NCBI GenBank assembly: GCA_028023455.1
Contig: JAQFVV010000230.1
Location: 250,001-314,000, forward strand
Direction of reading: 5' to 3'
Length of the DNA: 64,000 nt
DNA from: Epiperipatus broadwayi
Lineage: Eukaryota; Onychophora; Udeonychophora; Euonychophora; Peripatidae
The translations under genes were made by a program, and so were the position numbers. Position 1 is the stretch's first letter; every line of letters begins with the position of its first letter. Of the stretch, positions 21,263 to 32,522 are shown one piece after another. The notes beneath the pieces were generated by a model. It was not told where the DNA came from. It saw only the letters and a program-made list of their open reading frames with translations, and did no database searches.

Positions 21263-21825
21263 AAGAAAATTTTAATATATCTGAATATATAAAAAGAAAT
21301 GCAAAGAGAAGATAGCAATATCCCAGTATATTACTTGCTGATCTGATAGTTTAATCACAACAGAAGTACTTATAAAACCAATTGCCTTTTCATAATCTAT
21401 AAATCCAAAATATAATAGTAGATCAGATTTACTGTTTATTTTTCTATAACTTTACTCCATGCTTAGATGTGATCCACTGTATTAAAACTACTTTTAAATC
21501 CAGCTTATTCTTTTGGTTAGTTAAAATCCAAAATTTCACTATAGACTTTGATGTAGTAATCTTGGTAAAAATTTTATATAGAACTGATCATTTCTAATAT
21601 ATTTTTTATCGTCTTATTTAAATATTAATATTGCAATTGCTTTTGATTTTAAAATGTATTAACATTTATATAACAATTACTTTTGAAAGTAAATCTGTTA
21701 ACTATAAAAAGACTTCAGGCAATTAGATTTACCCTAGCAACACAAAACTGCTTGCTTGATTAATGTTAATGGTTATAGCCTTCCCCCGTAAATCAGTTGA
21801 TTGGTGTATAATGATTTCTCAAAAC

Positions 21826-22065
21826 CAGGGCTGTTTTCTCCGTTTTGGCACCTAAGACAAACTTTAAAAATTATTGAAAAGTTATTAATACTGATTTAAA
21901 ATAGCCTGCTAAATAAATCAATAGACTGGTGGGAGCAAATGTATATTAAATAAAAATATTTATTAAAAATATATAATTTTTAACAATATTATTTTATTTT
22001 AACCCCAATTTCAATTTGGTGCCTAAATAATTGCCTCATTACCTAACCCTATGGTACTAGCCCTA
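21826..22065. mobile_element. hAT-type MITE (hAT-4)
   Basis: It starts CAGGGCTGTTTTCTCC and ends ACCCTATGGTACTAGCCCTA. The flanks CTCAAAAC (21818-21825) and TTCAAAAC (22066-22073) match 7 of 8. Subterminal GGCACCTAA on the left and GGTGCCTAAATAATTGCC on the right are complementary. The 240-bp body is AT-rich and non-coding. The terminal pattern is that of short hAT MITEs. Confidence 0.75.
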
Positions 22066-22234
22066 TTCAAAACATTCTGTTGTAGTAACTCATGATTTTA
22101 AAAATATATATTAAACTTATTTTACTTGGTGTGTGTTTATTTTAGACAACTGAACTATAAACAAAATATCTGAAAGAAATTTGTAAAGATTTCAATCAGA
22201 ACATAGATGGATTTATTAAGACTGTTACATTTTT

Positions 22235-22375
22235 GATTTACAAGTGTCAAACTTTTTCTATCCACAATTTTGGCACAATCCATTCTAGATAAATATTTTA
22301 ATAATCATCATTAATCATTTATTAAATTTGAGATTATCACTGTCTCAGATATAAACTTTAAACCTCAGTTAAATA
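22235..22375 (+). repeat. Dispersed repeat family D copy
   Basis: TTGATTTACAAGTGTCAAAC and TGAGATTATCACTG...CAGATATAAACTTTAAACCTCA match the 4915-5475 copies. Confidence 0.5.
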
Positions 22376-22379
22376 TTAT

Positions 22380-25300
22380 ATCTGTTTTTTAATTCCACAC
22401 AGAGAAAATTTGTTTTCATTTTTCTTTTTTCATGTGCAATATTTTTTATAGATGTCCTTAATAATCACCATTCCTTTACACACTCTTGGAACACATCTTT
22501 TATCTTTATTCATGTCTTTATTAAGATTCAATTCTGACCCTTTAACCATAGATTTGATAATCATTCATGTTTGCTTATGTTTGTTGACAGACCAAATGAC
22601 TATTAACAATCATTTATGAAGCAGATGTTGCCATGACCATAGATTGTTTTGAATCTGTTAATGAAAATCTAGTTTATCTAGAAAGATCAAATTCATTTCA
22701 CTTTATTGTTGAATCTAAAAAAAAAAGTTGTTTGGAATCTCATACCATAATTCTTTAATTGTAAATTCTTAGTTGAACATATAAAAAAAAATATTGATTT
22801 GAAATGAGTTTTTGGTGATGATGGTAGATCTGCTTAAATACTTCTTATACATTTTCTGAGAAGTAGTTTTATTTTCTGATATCTGGAAAAGAAATATGTG
22901 TAAGAATAGAAAACAACTGCAGAGGATTATATTTGAGCATGTCAGTAATATTTCCTGTGGTAATATTTAATTGAGAATCCAGAAGTTTAATGTGCAAACT
23001 TTTTTTAGTCTTTACCAGAAAAATATGCTAGTGCTTGGAAAGCTATTCTAAAGTACTTGCATCATAACCCCAAATAATGCCAATCAGACCTGGTATTTTA
23101 AATATAAAGCTTGAATATCCTAGCATAGTGAATTAATAAATAAAAGAGTAAAAGAGACAATAGTTTTGTTATATATAAGCCTTCAGTTCAATTTGTATGC
23201 AAAATATATGTATTGTTATATTTATTATAGGCATAATAGTTTGTATTTTTTATAGATAAATTCCAGTTATTATTATTAAATAATAGTTATTATACTAGAA
23301 TGTGTGCAAGAAAGTAATGATTTAATACTATAGTAATTAAGTTTGTAGAAGAGAAGGGGGTAGAGAAGATAAAGTTGATTTAAAGTTAGCTTCTTTAGGT
23401 TTAGAGTAGTAAAGCAAGGATTAAATTTTGGGTTTATTGTAATTCAGCCTAAAGTTTATTAAAGTTATTTTTAATATTTAATATTTTTAAAATTTGTTTG
23501 TTAGTTGTAATAAATTATAAGTAGTTATTTAAAGAAGTGTTGTGTGTGCATGGATGGATAAACTTGTTTATATAATTAATAAAGTAGTTTTATTTTGAGT
23601 TATTCAAACTCGTAAAAAATAATTATAATATTAGTTAAAGTTAAACCCATAATGGATAAAATATTTACTAATTCAAACTTTAATAAATTAATATTATAAC
23701 AAAACTTAATTAGTAAATGAACAAATAATGTTTAATTTTTTTATTATAATATTTTTACTAAATAGGAAACTTTGTTTAACTTTCTTTCAAATTAAGTTCA
23801 TTAGACCATGTGTAATTTTGAAAATATCTAGATTAAAATGATGTCATTTACTGATTGACTTATCTTGCAGTTAAGATTTTAAAAAAATAATCTGTGTTTT
23901 ATTGGTCATTAATTAGAATTTGATAGCTGTAAATATATATATAATACTATAAAAAGATAGGTTTTCTGGTTGAGAGGCTCTCCCTTTTTCCTTTCTTTCT
24001 GGCTCCAAGATGTATCATAATGAAATTTTAAAAGTGTTAAATTTTTATAATTATTATTATTTTATCTAAAAAGTTAAATATTGAACTTAATCATTCTTAA
24101 ATCTACAATGCACTGCTGAGTGCACAGGTATCTCTTTTCTTGGGTTACTGAATCTCAATTTAAACTTTCTTGATTATTGCATAATGCTATGGAAGAACTT
24201 TATGTCTATTTTAAGTAAATTTGGTCAATTTAACTTTAATCAGGAAATGGGTGATGTGTTTAATTACAATTATTGTAAAATATATGTGGAACATTTTTCT
24301 AGTTCATATCCATTTGCTTATTTATCTTCTAAAAGGGACAAAATTAAAATTAAAATGCATAGACTATTAAGCTATGAATTAAGTATAAAAATGCATTATA
24401 TTAATTTTTACCTGCTAAACAATAAAAAATGATAATTATTAAAAAAACTGTTCACTTAAGAATGATTTTGAAATGTTTTAGTTGAATTTAGATACATTTT
24501 AACATAATTCTTTGTATATGAAAGAAATATACTGGAGAAATTTCACTATTATTATAATAATTTCTATGCTGAGATTATCAAGTTAAATATTCACAAGAAA
24601 AACTTGAAATTAACACTGCATGAATTAAATAATGAAAATATACATGAGAATAGTTAAAACATATAATCTTCTTAGTATTAATTTAAATGCTTTGAGAGAA
24701 TAGCAGCATATATTTAGTCATTGATGAATGTGAATAAAATATTCATCAACAAATGCACATAGGGTTAACAGAAATATTACTAGAGATGTTTGATATGCTG
24801 TATATTTGTTGCTAACTACTGCTTTGTATAATATTTAAATGAAATTATTGAAGTGGAAACCTAAAAAATGTTTTCATTATTATATGACAAATAATTTAAA
24901 AGTTTAAAACATGCTTCTTTAAAAGAATGAAAATAAAAAGACATTATTAGTTAAACAAACCCATGGGATTATAAGATGTAATCAGCTGAACAAAATAATT
25001 GCATTCCAACATCATCATTCCCATATTTTCCAGCTTGCTGCTCTGTTTTTTTTATATTATTAAAATGTGTTTAAATCTAGAAGTAATTTAGTTTTAAGAA
25101 CTATTATACTATATTGTGTTTGAAAATCTTTTGCCATGTTTAATAAAAATAAAATATTGTTTTGACTTAAAGCTTCACAGAACAGTTTACCCATTGAAGG
25201 AGTACTTCATATCCTTAACAGACTGCCCAGTATAAAGAAATTCTGCTAATGAACTAAGGTTTTGTGTTTGATAAAAAAAGAAGGAAAAATATTCTATGCA

Positions 25301-26565
25301 ATATTTTTTCTTTTGCATTTCACTATATTCTCAACAATACTATTTTAGTATTATAATTGCATTAGGTAATTTATTCATGTATTTTAATTTTAATGGGTTT
25401 ATCAGAATGTGTAGATATTCTATACATTATCAAATAAATATTTTTATTATATGCATTGGTATTTGCTGGATAACAAACTATATTATATTTTGAGTCAGCA
25501 GAGATATTCCATCTCTCATAATTATTATTTTCAAAATGTATGATATTCCATTCATTTATTAATAAAATAGCTAAAGTAATTATCAGAAGTTTTGCTATTT
25601 TGCATAATTGCAATAGTAATAATAACCACTAATATTTTCATGCATTTGAGAATTATTATTCTCACATTCTTATTCATTTTATCAGTCATGTCCACTTATT
25701 TTCTATAAATTTGATATTTTATATTCCATACATGTGTGTATTGTTACTTTATGCTAAAATTTTATATGCTATTAATTTCTTAGTTGATATTTCACAGTTG
25801 TTTGATTTAATTTCACATTGTTGGTTTCAGACATTGTTTATTGTTTATTATAGATTAAATTTGAATATTACTTTGGTCAATTACAGTGTTAAGTTAGTAT
25901 CTTGTCATTGTTTAGTTTATGGTATTGATTAGCATCATGATGTTAGGTCCTACTTGCTCATGTATATTATTGTAACTTATGGAGTGGACATGTTCCTCCA
26001 TTATTATATGCTTTTCCATTAATTGATAGTGCTTTACTCCTGTGATTATTATCACATATTTAAAGACACCTAAATCCTTAGACAGGATTATATTTCATGG
26101 TGCATTTTCCCATTTCTCTCTATGTGCTGTGACAAGGTCCACATGAAATTAGCCTTATATATGGCATTGGAAGTCACCAACTATTTATTGGTTAATACTG
26201 TTTAGCTCTGCAGAATGTATGCTTTGGCTATCACTCATGTTGTATTTAAATCTATTTTTCACCATGGTAGGTGATGTTGTTTTGTGATCTAGATGCATAA
26301 TAACAATGATAAGCTAGTTTTTGAAGGATTTAGTTTTTTCAGGTTGCACCTTATTGTTTTAGTGATAAGAGGTGTATAACAATATCTGTATTGTGTTGCT
26401 ATGATGTTATAATCACCTGCAAGCGAACCAACAAGAAATAATAGTTTTAAATATTTAATTGTAAGCATATGCCCATTAAGAGAAATTCACATATTCTATG
26501 CAATTGTTTTATTCACCTAGAATTTTTTGCAATGAATGTGTAAGTCATTTATATTAAATATTTTG
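22380..26565. other. Unassigned AT-rich region
   Basis: 4.2 kb with no recognised coding sequence, RNA gene or long inverted repeat. The short open frames (up to 82 codons near 24184) show no family resemblance and are at chance size for this composition. It is the longest repeat-poor stretch and would be a reasonable place to look for distant exons or regulatory DNA, but I see no signal. Confidence 0.45.
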
Positions 26566-26567
26566 TA

Positions 26568-26945
26568 ATATATAAGGGATTCGAACTCAGACTTTTACAT
26601 GACCCTCAGCTCTCCATGCCATCTCATATTGCTGACCCACCTGATCATACACATGTTGAAAAGATAAATAATCACCAATGTACATAAACCAGCAATCATC
26701 AGTTGGTCCAGATTACTATCTCCACACATATATACAATCAGTGCTCAGCTTTATATTAAAATAGCCAATCTTCATACTTTAATGGACAGGCTTCAAACTA
26801 CTCCAACCCACAACTCTTCAGCCATCCATTTCTTTGAAAATCTGATGATGGAATGTTCAAAACCCATGTTAGTTCCGAGGTTGTCATCCTACCCATGTTG
26901 ACCATTTAGTCATTCTGACCTCTCATGTACTGGAGAATAATCCAT
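26568..26945 (+). repeat. Family C repeat, tandem unit 1
   Basis: Family C begins TATATAAGGGATTCGAACTC and continues CAGACTTT, CATCTCATATTGCTGACCC, ACCTGATCATACACATG, GATAAATAATCACCAA, TCCACACATATATACAATC, AGATAGCCAATCTTCATAC and GTTGTCATCCTACCCATGTTG. The reverse complement of the first 80 bp is tRNA-like (GAGTTCGAATCCC as B box). No protein was recognised. The next unit starts about 478 bp on. Confidence 0.75.
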
Positions 26946-27045
26946 TTACATACATATGTGAGGGATGGGCAGACCTTTAATGCACTATGTTTTTAATATG
27001 TAAATTAATATACTGTACTACACACCTGTACCACATATATAATGT

Positions 27046-27420
27046 AATATATAAGGGATTTGAACTCAGACTTTCATATGACCCTCAGCTCTCCATGCCA
27101 TCTCATATTGCTGGCCCACCTGATCATACACATTTTGAAAAGATAAATAATCACCAATATACATATTTCATCCTAAACCAGCAATCGTCAGTTTGGTCCA
27201 GATTACTATCTCCACACATATATACAATCAGTGCTTAGTTTTATATTAAGATAGCCAATCTTCATACTTTAATGGACAAGCTTGAAACTACTCCAACCCA
27301 AAGCCCACGTTAGTGCTAAGGTTGTCTTTCTAACCATGGTGACAATTTAGTCATTCTGACCCCTCATGTACTGGCGAATAATCCATTTACATACCTATGT
27401 GAGGGATGGGCAGCCCCCTA
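27046..27420 (+). repeat. Family C repeat, tandem unit 2
   Basis: The same block order as unit 1, with high identity by eye but a deletion of about 60 bp after CTACTCCAACCCA. The spacers between units also match (TGAGGGATGGGCAG and CACACCTG blocks), so the repeating unit is about 440-480 bp. Confidence 0.75.
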
Positions 27421-27480
27421 ATGCTCTATGTTTTTTTAATATTTAAATTAATACCTGTAAGGCTTTCACACACCTGCACA

Positions 27481-27790
27481 CATATAATGTGATATATAAG
27501 GGATTTGAACTCAGACTTTCATAGACCCTCGATGCCTGTCCATTAAAGTATGAAGATTGGCTATCTTAATATAAAGCTGAGCACTGATTGTATATATGTG
27601 TGGAGATAGTAATCTGGACCAACTGATGAGTGCTGGTTTAGCATGAAATACTTATTTTGGTGATTATTTATCTTTTTCAACATGTGTGTGATCAGGTGGG
27701 TCAGCAATATGAGATGGTATGGAGAACTGAGGGTCGTGTGAAAGTCTAAGTTCGAATCCCATATATATTACATAATATATGTGTAGGTGT
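27481..27790 (-). repeat. Family C repeat, inverted unit
   Basis: After a short direct start (27481-27530, GGGATTTGAACTCAGAC) the sequence switches to the reverse complement of the family: CTGTCCATTAAAGTATGAAG...GATCAGGTGGGTCAGC...AAGTTCGAATCCCATATA. This makes the array partly palindromic. Confidence 0.75.
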
Positions 27791-28175
27791 GTGTAAGCTT
27801 GTATAGTATGTTAATTAAATATTTTGGTATTATCAGGATTATGTGGACAGTAATTTACTAATAGTATGTGTACACATGACTTCTGATGAATGATTCGTAC
27901 TTTTCTTTCATTCTGTTATTTAATAATACGAATATTAAACAATATGAGATCATTTATTTTAATCTGATATTAATTTTATTATGCCAGCAATTGATTTAAG
28001 TTTATTTAACTGATAATTAAAATTATTAGCAAGTCAGCTCATTAGCAAAGGTTATTAATGATTATCGTTTTGAAAAATATTTAATTTAAATAAAATTATT
28101 TTACTGAGTTATTGTTAAACCGGTATGAATGTTTAATTTTATGAGAGCCAAAATTGTTTAGGGGATCATCCAGAG

Positions 28176-28672
28176 CAGGGGTGAGCAATTGTTTTGGCTC
28201 GAGGGCCACATAGGTTGGCAGAGGGCCGCATAGGGGCCATTTTGTAGAAGTGAAGGTTAGTGGAGGGCCGCATCTTTTTTTCATGACACAATATTAACAC
28301 ACTGCTTTATTCCCTGTATTACCAAAGAAATATTTGTTTGTCCGTTCTTCATTAAACACATGACATTCATTACCAATTTTACATTTTTTCGGAGGGTTCA
28401 TGGTTTCACTAAAGTTGGAAATGTATATATTTGCTAATGCAAAGACAAAATTGAAATTAATCAAATCAACTGGAAAAGCACTGCACATCGTATCTACACT
28501 GTGCATGTGTATTGATGTGGCCATCCTAGTGGAAAATACGAGATGAATATTCGGTCATGCAACGGGAAGGAAATTTCAGTCGAAGGCGGATTTTTCTGAT
28601 TGTCTTGGAAGGCCGCATAAAAACTCTTAGGGGGCCGCATGTGGCCCTCGGGCCACTATTTGCCCACCCCTG
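28176..28672. mobile_element. hAT MITE (hAT-3a) with antisense transposase N-terminus
   Basis: The ends are CAGGGGTGAGCAATTG and TGCCCACCCCTG; the flanks ATCCAGAG and ATATAGAG match 6 of 8. The 497-bp body is the same family as 37278-37775. On the minus strand it encodes a fragment with KKCKIGNECHVFNEERTNKYFF and a C-terminal KAVC, which resembles the N-terminus of hAT transposases related to GTF2IRD2-type proteins (a judgement by eye). It is an internal-deletion derivative of an autonomous hAT. Confidence 0.85.
28294..28524 (-). pseudogene. hAT transposase N-terminal fragment (copy a)
   Basis: A 76-codon minus-strand frame includes MNPPKKCKIGNECHVFNEER, TNKYFFGNTGNKAVC and then a stop. Copy b at 37242-37499 reads the same block but continues VCLLCHEKKMWPSVN, giving a CX2C pair. 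The block order KK-K-...-VF-E-W---YFF-----K-VCL-C is that of the N-terminal region of GTF2IRD2-like and ZBED-like hAT proteins. Only about 70 residues remain; the catalytic domain is gone. Confidence 0.6.
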
Positions 28673-28919
28673 ATATAGAGGAATTAAGATGTATAAAAGT
28701 TAGCTATTGTTAACTCACAACTTTTATTAATATTGTTTAGTAAGTTGATCTGTTTTAAAAAAAAAATCATTTGTTTCAAAACCTTGATTAGTTTGTTTGC
28801 AAGGCTAAAATATGTTGCTGTAGTACTTATAATCAAGAAAACATTTTTAACAGCGCTATCTTGGCAATAATTTTAAACTTTGTATGAATTTTGTTTTATC
28901 ATTTTAATACACTGTACAG
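28673..28919. other. Unassigned AT-rich sequence
   Basis: No repeat or coding match was found between the hAT MITE and the interrupted family C copy. Confidence 0.45.
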
Positions 28920-28962
28920 GCTTACACACACTTGCACATATATAATATGATATAAGGGATTC
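28920..28962 (+). repeat. Family C copy, left half (split by the RTE)
   Basis: GCTTACACACACTTGCACATA and TATAAGGGATTC are the start of family C. The copy resumes at 32228 after the RTE. ATAAGGGATTC (28952-28962) is repeated at 32228-32238 as target duplication. Confidence 0.8.
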
Positions 28963-29288
28963 GGCTGCAGAAAGGAGTTTGCTATTAACTGAAAGGAGAC
29001 CCTTTGATTCCTCTTGGAGGCCTTAAAGGAACCGAGCAGGGCAAATTCCTAATGTCCACTCCATATGTTCTTGTCATTGCAGCTGTTATTACTATGTGTT
29101 TATTTATATAGTATACGAACATGGATGGGCTGCTCACCAACACGCATTAGCCAGCATGGTGAGTTTTTTGGCTTTTTACCTCTGAGTTTAAGATCAAGAA
29201 ACACCATGGTCTTTCTTCTCAGTGCCTGATAAGGCAGAATGAATGTTTGTGTAAATGATAAATATTTTTCCAATACATATATACAATT

Positions 29289-30135
29289 ATGACAGACAAA
29301 AATAAAGCATGGCCCTTATTCCCAGGAGGCAGTAAAGTCACCAACCAAGGCAGCGGTTGGTGGTCAAAGGCGGAGGGTGCTAAGGATCTCCTGATTGTGG
29401 ACCCAGGCTGCCATTTAATGACAACTTTTTATTTAGGTACTTACAACTGCAGATCACTTTCAAGTGAAGGAAGATTGCAAAAATTAGAAGAAGAACTCTC
29501 TCATATTAAATGGGATATTATTGGACTTTGTGAAGTTAGAAGAAAAGGTGAAGAGACAATTGATTTAAAAAGTGGACATATATTTTATTATAAAGGCACA
29601 AATATTGGAAATACAAGTGGAGTAAGATTCATTATAAATAAAAAGTGGAAGAACAATATTGTGGAGATTGATGGTGTATCAGACAGAGTGGCAAGATTAG
29701 TTATACAACTTAATAGCAGATACCAAATGTAGATAATTCAGGTTTATGCCCCAACAAGTTCTCATAGTGATGAAGTAGTAGAAGATTTTTATATGGATGT
29801 ACAAAAGGCTTTTGATAAGAGTAAACAACATTTTAAAATTGTTATGGGAGGCTTTAATGCTAGAATTGGTAAACAAATGAAAGATGAAAGTGCTGAAGGT
29901 AATTTTGGTTATGGTAATAGAAATGAGAGAGGACATAGACTTGTGGAGTTTGCAGAAAAAGAATATGAATTCTTTTTTTGAGAAAAATGTTAAAAGAAAA
30001 TGGACATGGAAACATCCAAATGAAGGTACAGCAGAATTGGATTATATTTTGACTAACAGGAAATACATATTTCAAGATTGTAATGTTCTTAATTGATTTA
30101 ACACAGGAAGTGATCATCGATTAGTAAGGTGCAAG
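29289..30135 (+). pseudogene. RTE endonuclease domain (APE-type), broken
   Basis: The first frame reads TYNCRSLSSEGRLQKLEEEL, the DIIGLCEVRRKG block (catalytic Glu present) and ends at TAG 29730-29732; the same frame resumes IIQVYAPTSSHSDE. The box that normally reads GDFNA is MGGFNARIG at about 29846, so the catalytic Asp has become Gly. Near 29980 the frame shifts by one into KRKWTWKHPNEG, ELDYILTNR, and then a TGA at 30094 falls where CGA would give Arg before FNTGSDHRLVRCKMRV. The SDH box is kept. The fold is that of craniofacial-development-protein-2-like endonucleases of RTE elements. The enzyme cannot be made in one piece and has lost a catalytic residue. Confidence 0.82.
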
Positions 30136-30654
30136 ATGCGTGTTAATCTAAAACTAGAAAGACAAAAATTGTTAAGAAAAACAATATTTACAGTTGATAT
30201 TCCTAATCTTCAGAAACATTCTAATGAATTTAAATTAGAACTTACAAATCGATTTCAAGTATTAGTAGATTTCGAATATGATTCAGATTTGAATGAAATT
30301 AATATGAAAATAACTGATACACTTTTAAAAACTGCAACAAAGATAGCTGGTAGAAAAAAGCAGCAATTGACCAACAAAATTTCTACTGAAACTAGAGAAT
30401 TTATGAAGAAAAAACGAAATATGAAGATATACAAAAATGATGCACTAAAAAGAATTGAAAATCTCGAATTTTGTAAAATGGTGCGGAAAAGAGTTGAAAA
30501 TGATATAAGAAAATATAACTGTGAACTAGCAAGAAAAGCTGTAGAATAAAATAAAAGTCTTAAGAATGTAAAACAACATTTTGGTATTGGTAGGAAATTT
30601 ATATCTGCAATAAGGAAAAAAGATGGAATTATTACTAAAAAGAGAGATGACATC
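30136..30654 (+). pseudogene. RTE linker between endonuclease and polymerase
   Basis: The frame continues VNLKLERQKLLRKTIFTVDI and a Lys/Arg-rich stretch (TREFMKKKRNMKIYKN) to a TAA at 30547-30549, after which the same frame reads [17 protein letters not shown] up to the polymerase. The stop is therefore a point mutation within one ORF. The basic linker has no catalytic motif. Confidence 0.7.
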
Positions 30655-31569
30655 GTGAAATTGGTAGAAAATTTTTATCAAGAATTATATAGTAATAAAG
30701 AACAAGTACCTCCTATATTTATTACATCTTCCGAATTGCCCAGAATTTTAAATGAAGAAGTGAGAAATGCAATTAAATGTATGAAGAAAGGAAAGGCTCC
30801 AGGTAATGATGGAATTATAATTGATATATTAAAAGAAGCAGGTGAAGAAACAGAAAATTTTTTAGCAAAGTTATATACCAAATGTCTAAATGATAAAGAT
30901 GTACCGGATGATTGGAAGAATGCAGTAATAATATTAATATTTAAAAAAGGTGATAAAGAAGATATTAGAAATTACAGACCTATCAGCCTTTTATCAGTTT
31001 TATATAAAAATTTTACCAAGATAATTACAACTCGTCTACAGAGAACATTGGATTTCCACCAACCAAGAGAACAAGCTGGATTTAAAAGTGGTTTTAGTAC
31101 AGTAGATCATATTCAGGTATTGAGAGAAGTTATAGAAAGGACAAATGAATATGAGTTGTCATTATGTTTTGGATTTGTAGATTATGAAAAGGCATTTGAT
31201 TCTATAAACATTTCTTCAGTGATTAAAGCATTGGATCATCAAGGTATAGATCCAGGATATTGTCATATTTTAAAGAATATTTATAAAAATGCAACAGCAA
31301 CAATTAGATTACCTAATGATACTGGGAAAGTCAACATTGAGAAAGGTGTAAGACAAGGTGACTCCATATCTCCAAAACTTTTTACAGCAGTGCTGCAAGA
31401 AGTATTTTGTGGATTAAAATGGGAAAGTAAAGAAGTGAAAGTAAATGGAGATTATTTAAGTCATTTAGATTTCACAGATGATGTAGTTGTTTTTGCAAAT
31501 AATGCTTCAGAGCTGCAGGAAATGTTGCAGGAGTTATCTGATGAAAGTAGGACTAAAGATAAATGTTAA
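30655..31569 (+). pseudogene. RTE reverse transcriptase, catalytic core
   Basis: Motifs in order: [20 protein letters not shown] (fingers), [38 protein letters not shown], motif [17 protein letters not shown] (Asp 176), motif [21 protein letters not shown], motif [12 protein letters not shown] (273-276 FTDD; the family usually has FADD). It polymerises cDNA from a nicked target primer. A one-base shift after LSDESR ends this frame; the thumb continues at 31540 in another frame. The double Asp of motif C is present but Ala is Thr. No separate start codon is expected, as it belongs to the single RTE ORF. Confidence 0.88.
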
Positions 31570-32170
31570 AAAGACTAAAGTAATCTTTAATCGATTTGCT
31601 CAAAATATGAAAATAAAGATTGATTATGATGAATTAGAAGAAGTTAACAGTTACAAATACCTTGGTCAGATTATTAATACAGATGGAAACATAATGGAGG
31701 AAATTAATCATAGAATTAAACTTGGTTGGAGTGCTTTTGGTAGAAATAACTTCATACTAAAAGGAAATATGCCTATGTGTTTGAAAAGGAAGGTTTTTAA
31801 CAAATGTGTTTTACCAGTTCTTACTTATGGATCTGAGACTTGGACACTCAATAGAAGAGCAATACAGAGACTTCAGACCACTCAAAGAAGTATGGAGAGG
31901 TGTATGTTGGGAGTAACAAGGAGAGATCGAAAATGCAATGTATGGGTAAGAGAACAAACAGGTGTTACCGACATCATTGAAAAAATTAAAAGATTGAAGT
32001 GGAGTTGGGCTGGACATATTGCTAGAAGAGATGATAATAAGTGGACAATTGAAATTTTAAACTGGATTCCAAAAGATTGTAAAAGACCCAGAAAGAGACC
32101 ACATGTGAGATGGATGGATGAAATAAGAAAGTGTGCAGGGGTGATGTGGAGAAGAGAAGCTAAAGATTAA
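31540..32170 (+). pseudogene. RTE thumb and C-terminal domain
   Basis: The frame reads [73 protein letters not shown] and KRLKWSWAGHIARRDDNKWT, then RPRKRPHVRWMDEIRK. The W-GH--R signature is the usual RTE-type C-terminus. A sequence of about 1 kb from here to the 3' end is the part copied most often elsewhere (34067, 44165, 48285, 63490). It is the last coding part before the (GAT)n tail. Confidence 0.85.
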
Positions 32171-32227
32171 ACTTGGAGAGACCTTCATCCTGCAGTGGAT
32201 TGATAATGGTTGATAATGATGATGATG

Positions 32228-32522
32228 ATAAGGGATTCAAACTCAGACTTTCACACAACCCTCAACTGCCCATGCCATTTCATATTTCTGAGCCACCTGA
32301 TCATACACACGGTGAAAAGATAAATAATCACCAATATCTGTATTTCATGCTAAACCAGCAATCATCAGTTGGTCCAGATTACTATCTCCACACATATATA
32401 CAATCAGTGCTCAGCTTTGTATTAAGATAGCTAATCTTCATACTTTAATGGACAGGCTTCAGCAATATGAGATGGCATGGGGAGTTGAGGGTTGTGTGAA
32501 AGTCTGAGTTTGAATCCCTTTT
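32228..32522 (+). repeat. Family C copy, right half and inverted tail
   Basis: After the TSD the copy continues AAACTCAGACTTTCACACAACC through TCATACTTTAATGGACAGGC. At about 32457 it switches to the reverse complement of its own start (AGCAATATGAGATGGCATGG...GAGTTTGAATCCCTTT). The middle of the inverted arm is missing. Confidence 0.75.

Larger units (their letters stand above)
18980..21710 (-). mobile_element. Antisense RTE copy broken by three later elements
   Basis: Pieces of the RTE seen at 28963-32227 can be followed on the minus strand. At 18980-19013 is the (GAT)n 3' tail and end. After the hAT MITE come the C-terminal GH-R domain (19477-19790) and thumb (19790-20070). After a foldback, 20640-20985 reads DYLSHLDF-like and EEMLQELS-like motif C surroundings. 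After another foldback, 21265-21600 reads AGFKS-FNTVDHI and motif A surroundings, with fingers to about 21710. Stops and shifts are frequent, and motif C reads LDFSN in place of LDFTDD. The endonuclease part was not found beyond 21710. Confidence 0.75.
28963..32227 (+). mobile_element. Full-length RTE-like non-LTR retrotransposon
   Basis: The 3265-bp element lies between exact 11-bp target duplications ATAAGGGATTC. Order: a 5' region of about 320 bp (GGCTGCAGAAAGGAG...), an endonuclease (29289-30120), a linker, a reverse transcriptase (30650-31560), a C-terminal GH-R domain (to 32170) and a short 3' region ending GATGATGATGAT. RTE elements have this single-ORF EN-RT plan and a short-repeat 3' end. 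Four breaks were found: TAG at 29730, a shift near 29980, TGA at 30094, TAA at 30547 and a shift near 31550. The copy is intact in length but dead. Confidence 0.88.

Noticed and set aside
24184-24432. An 82-codon open frame as a host gene.
   Set aside because: Its length is within chance for this composition; it has no domain, no conserved motif and no neighbour evidence.
26568-27790. A CRISPR-like or satellite array.
   Set aside because: The units are about 450 bp, few, differently oriented and shared with dispersed copies; no short direct repeats with unique spacers exist.
28096-28284. A Pro-rich small protein on the minus strand.
   Set aside because: It is a translation of the hAT terminal repeat and flank.
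30255-30653. A Phe/Leu-rich membrane-like frame on the minus strand.
   Set aside because: It is antisense to the Lys-rich RTE linker; the AT-rich complement gives hydrophobic residues.
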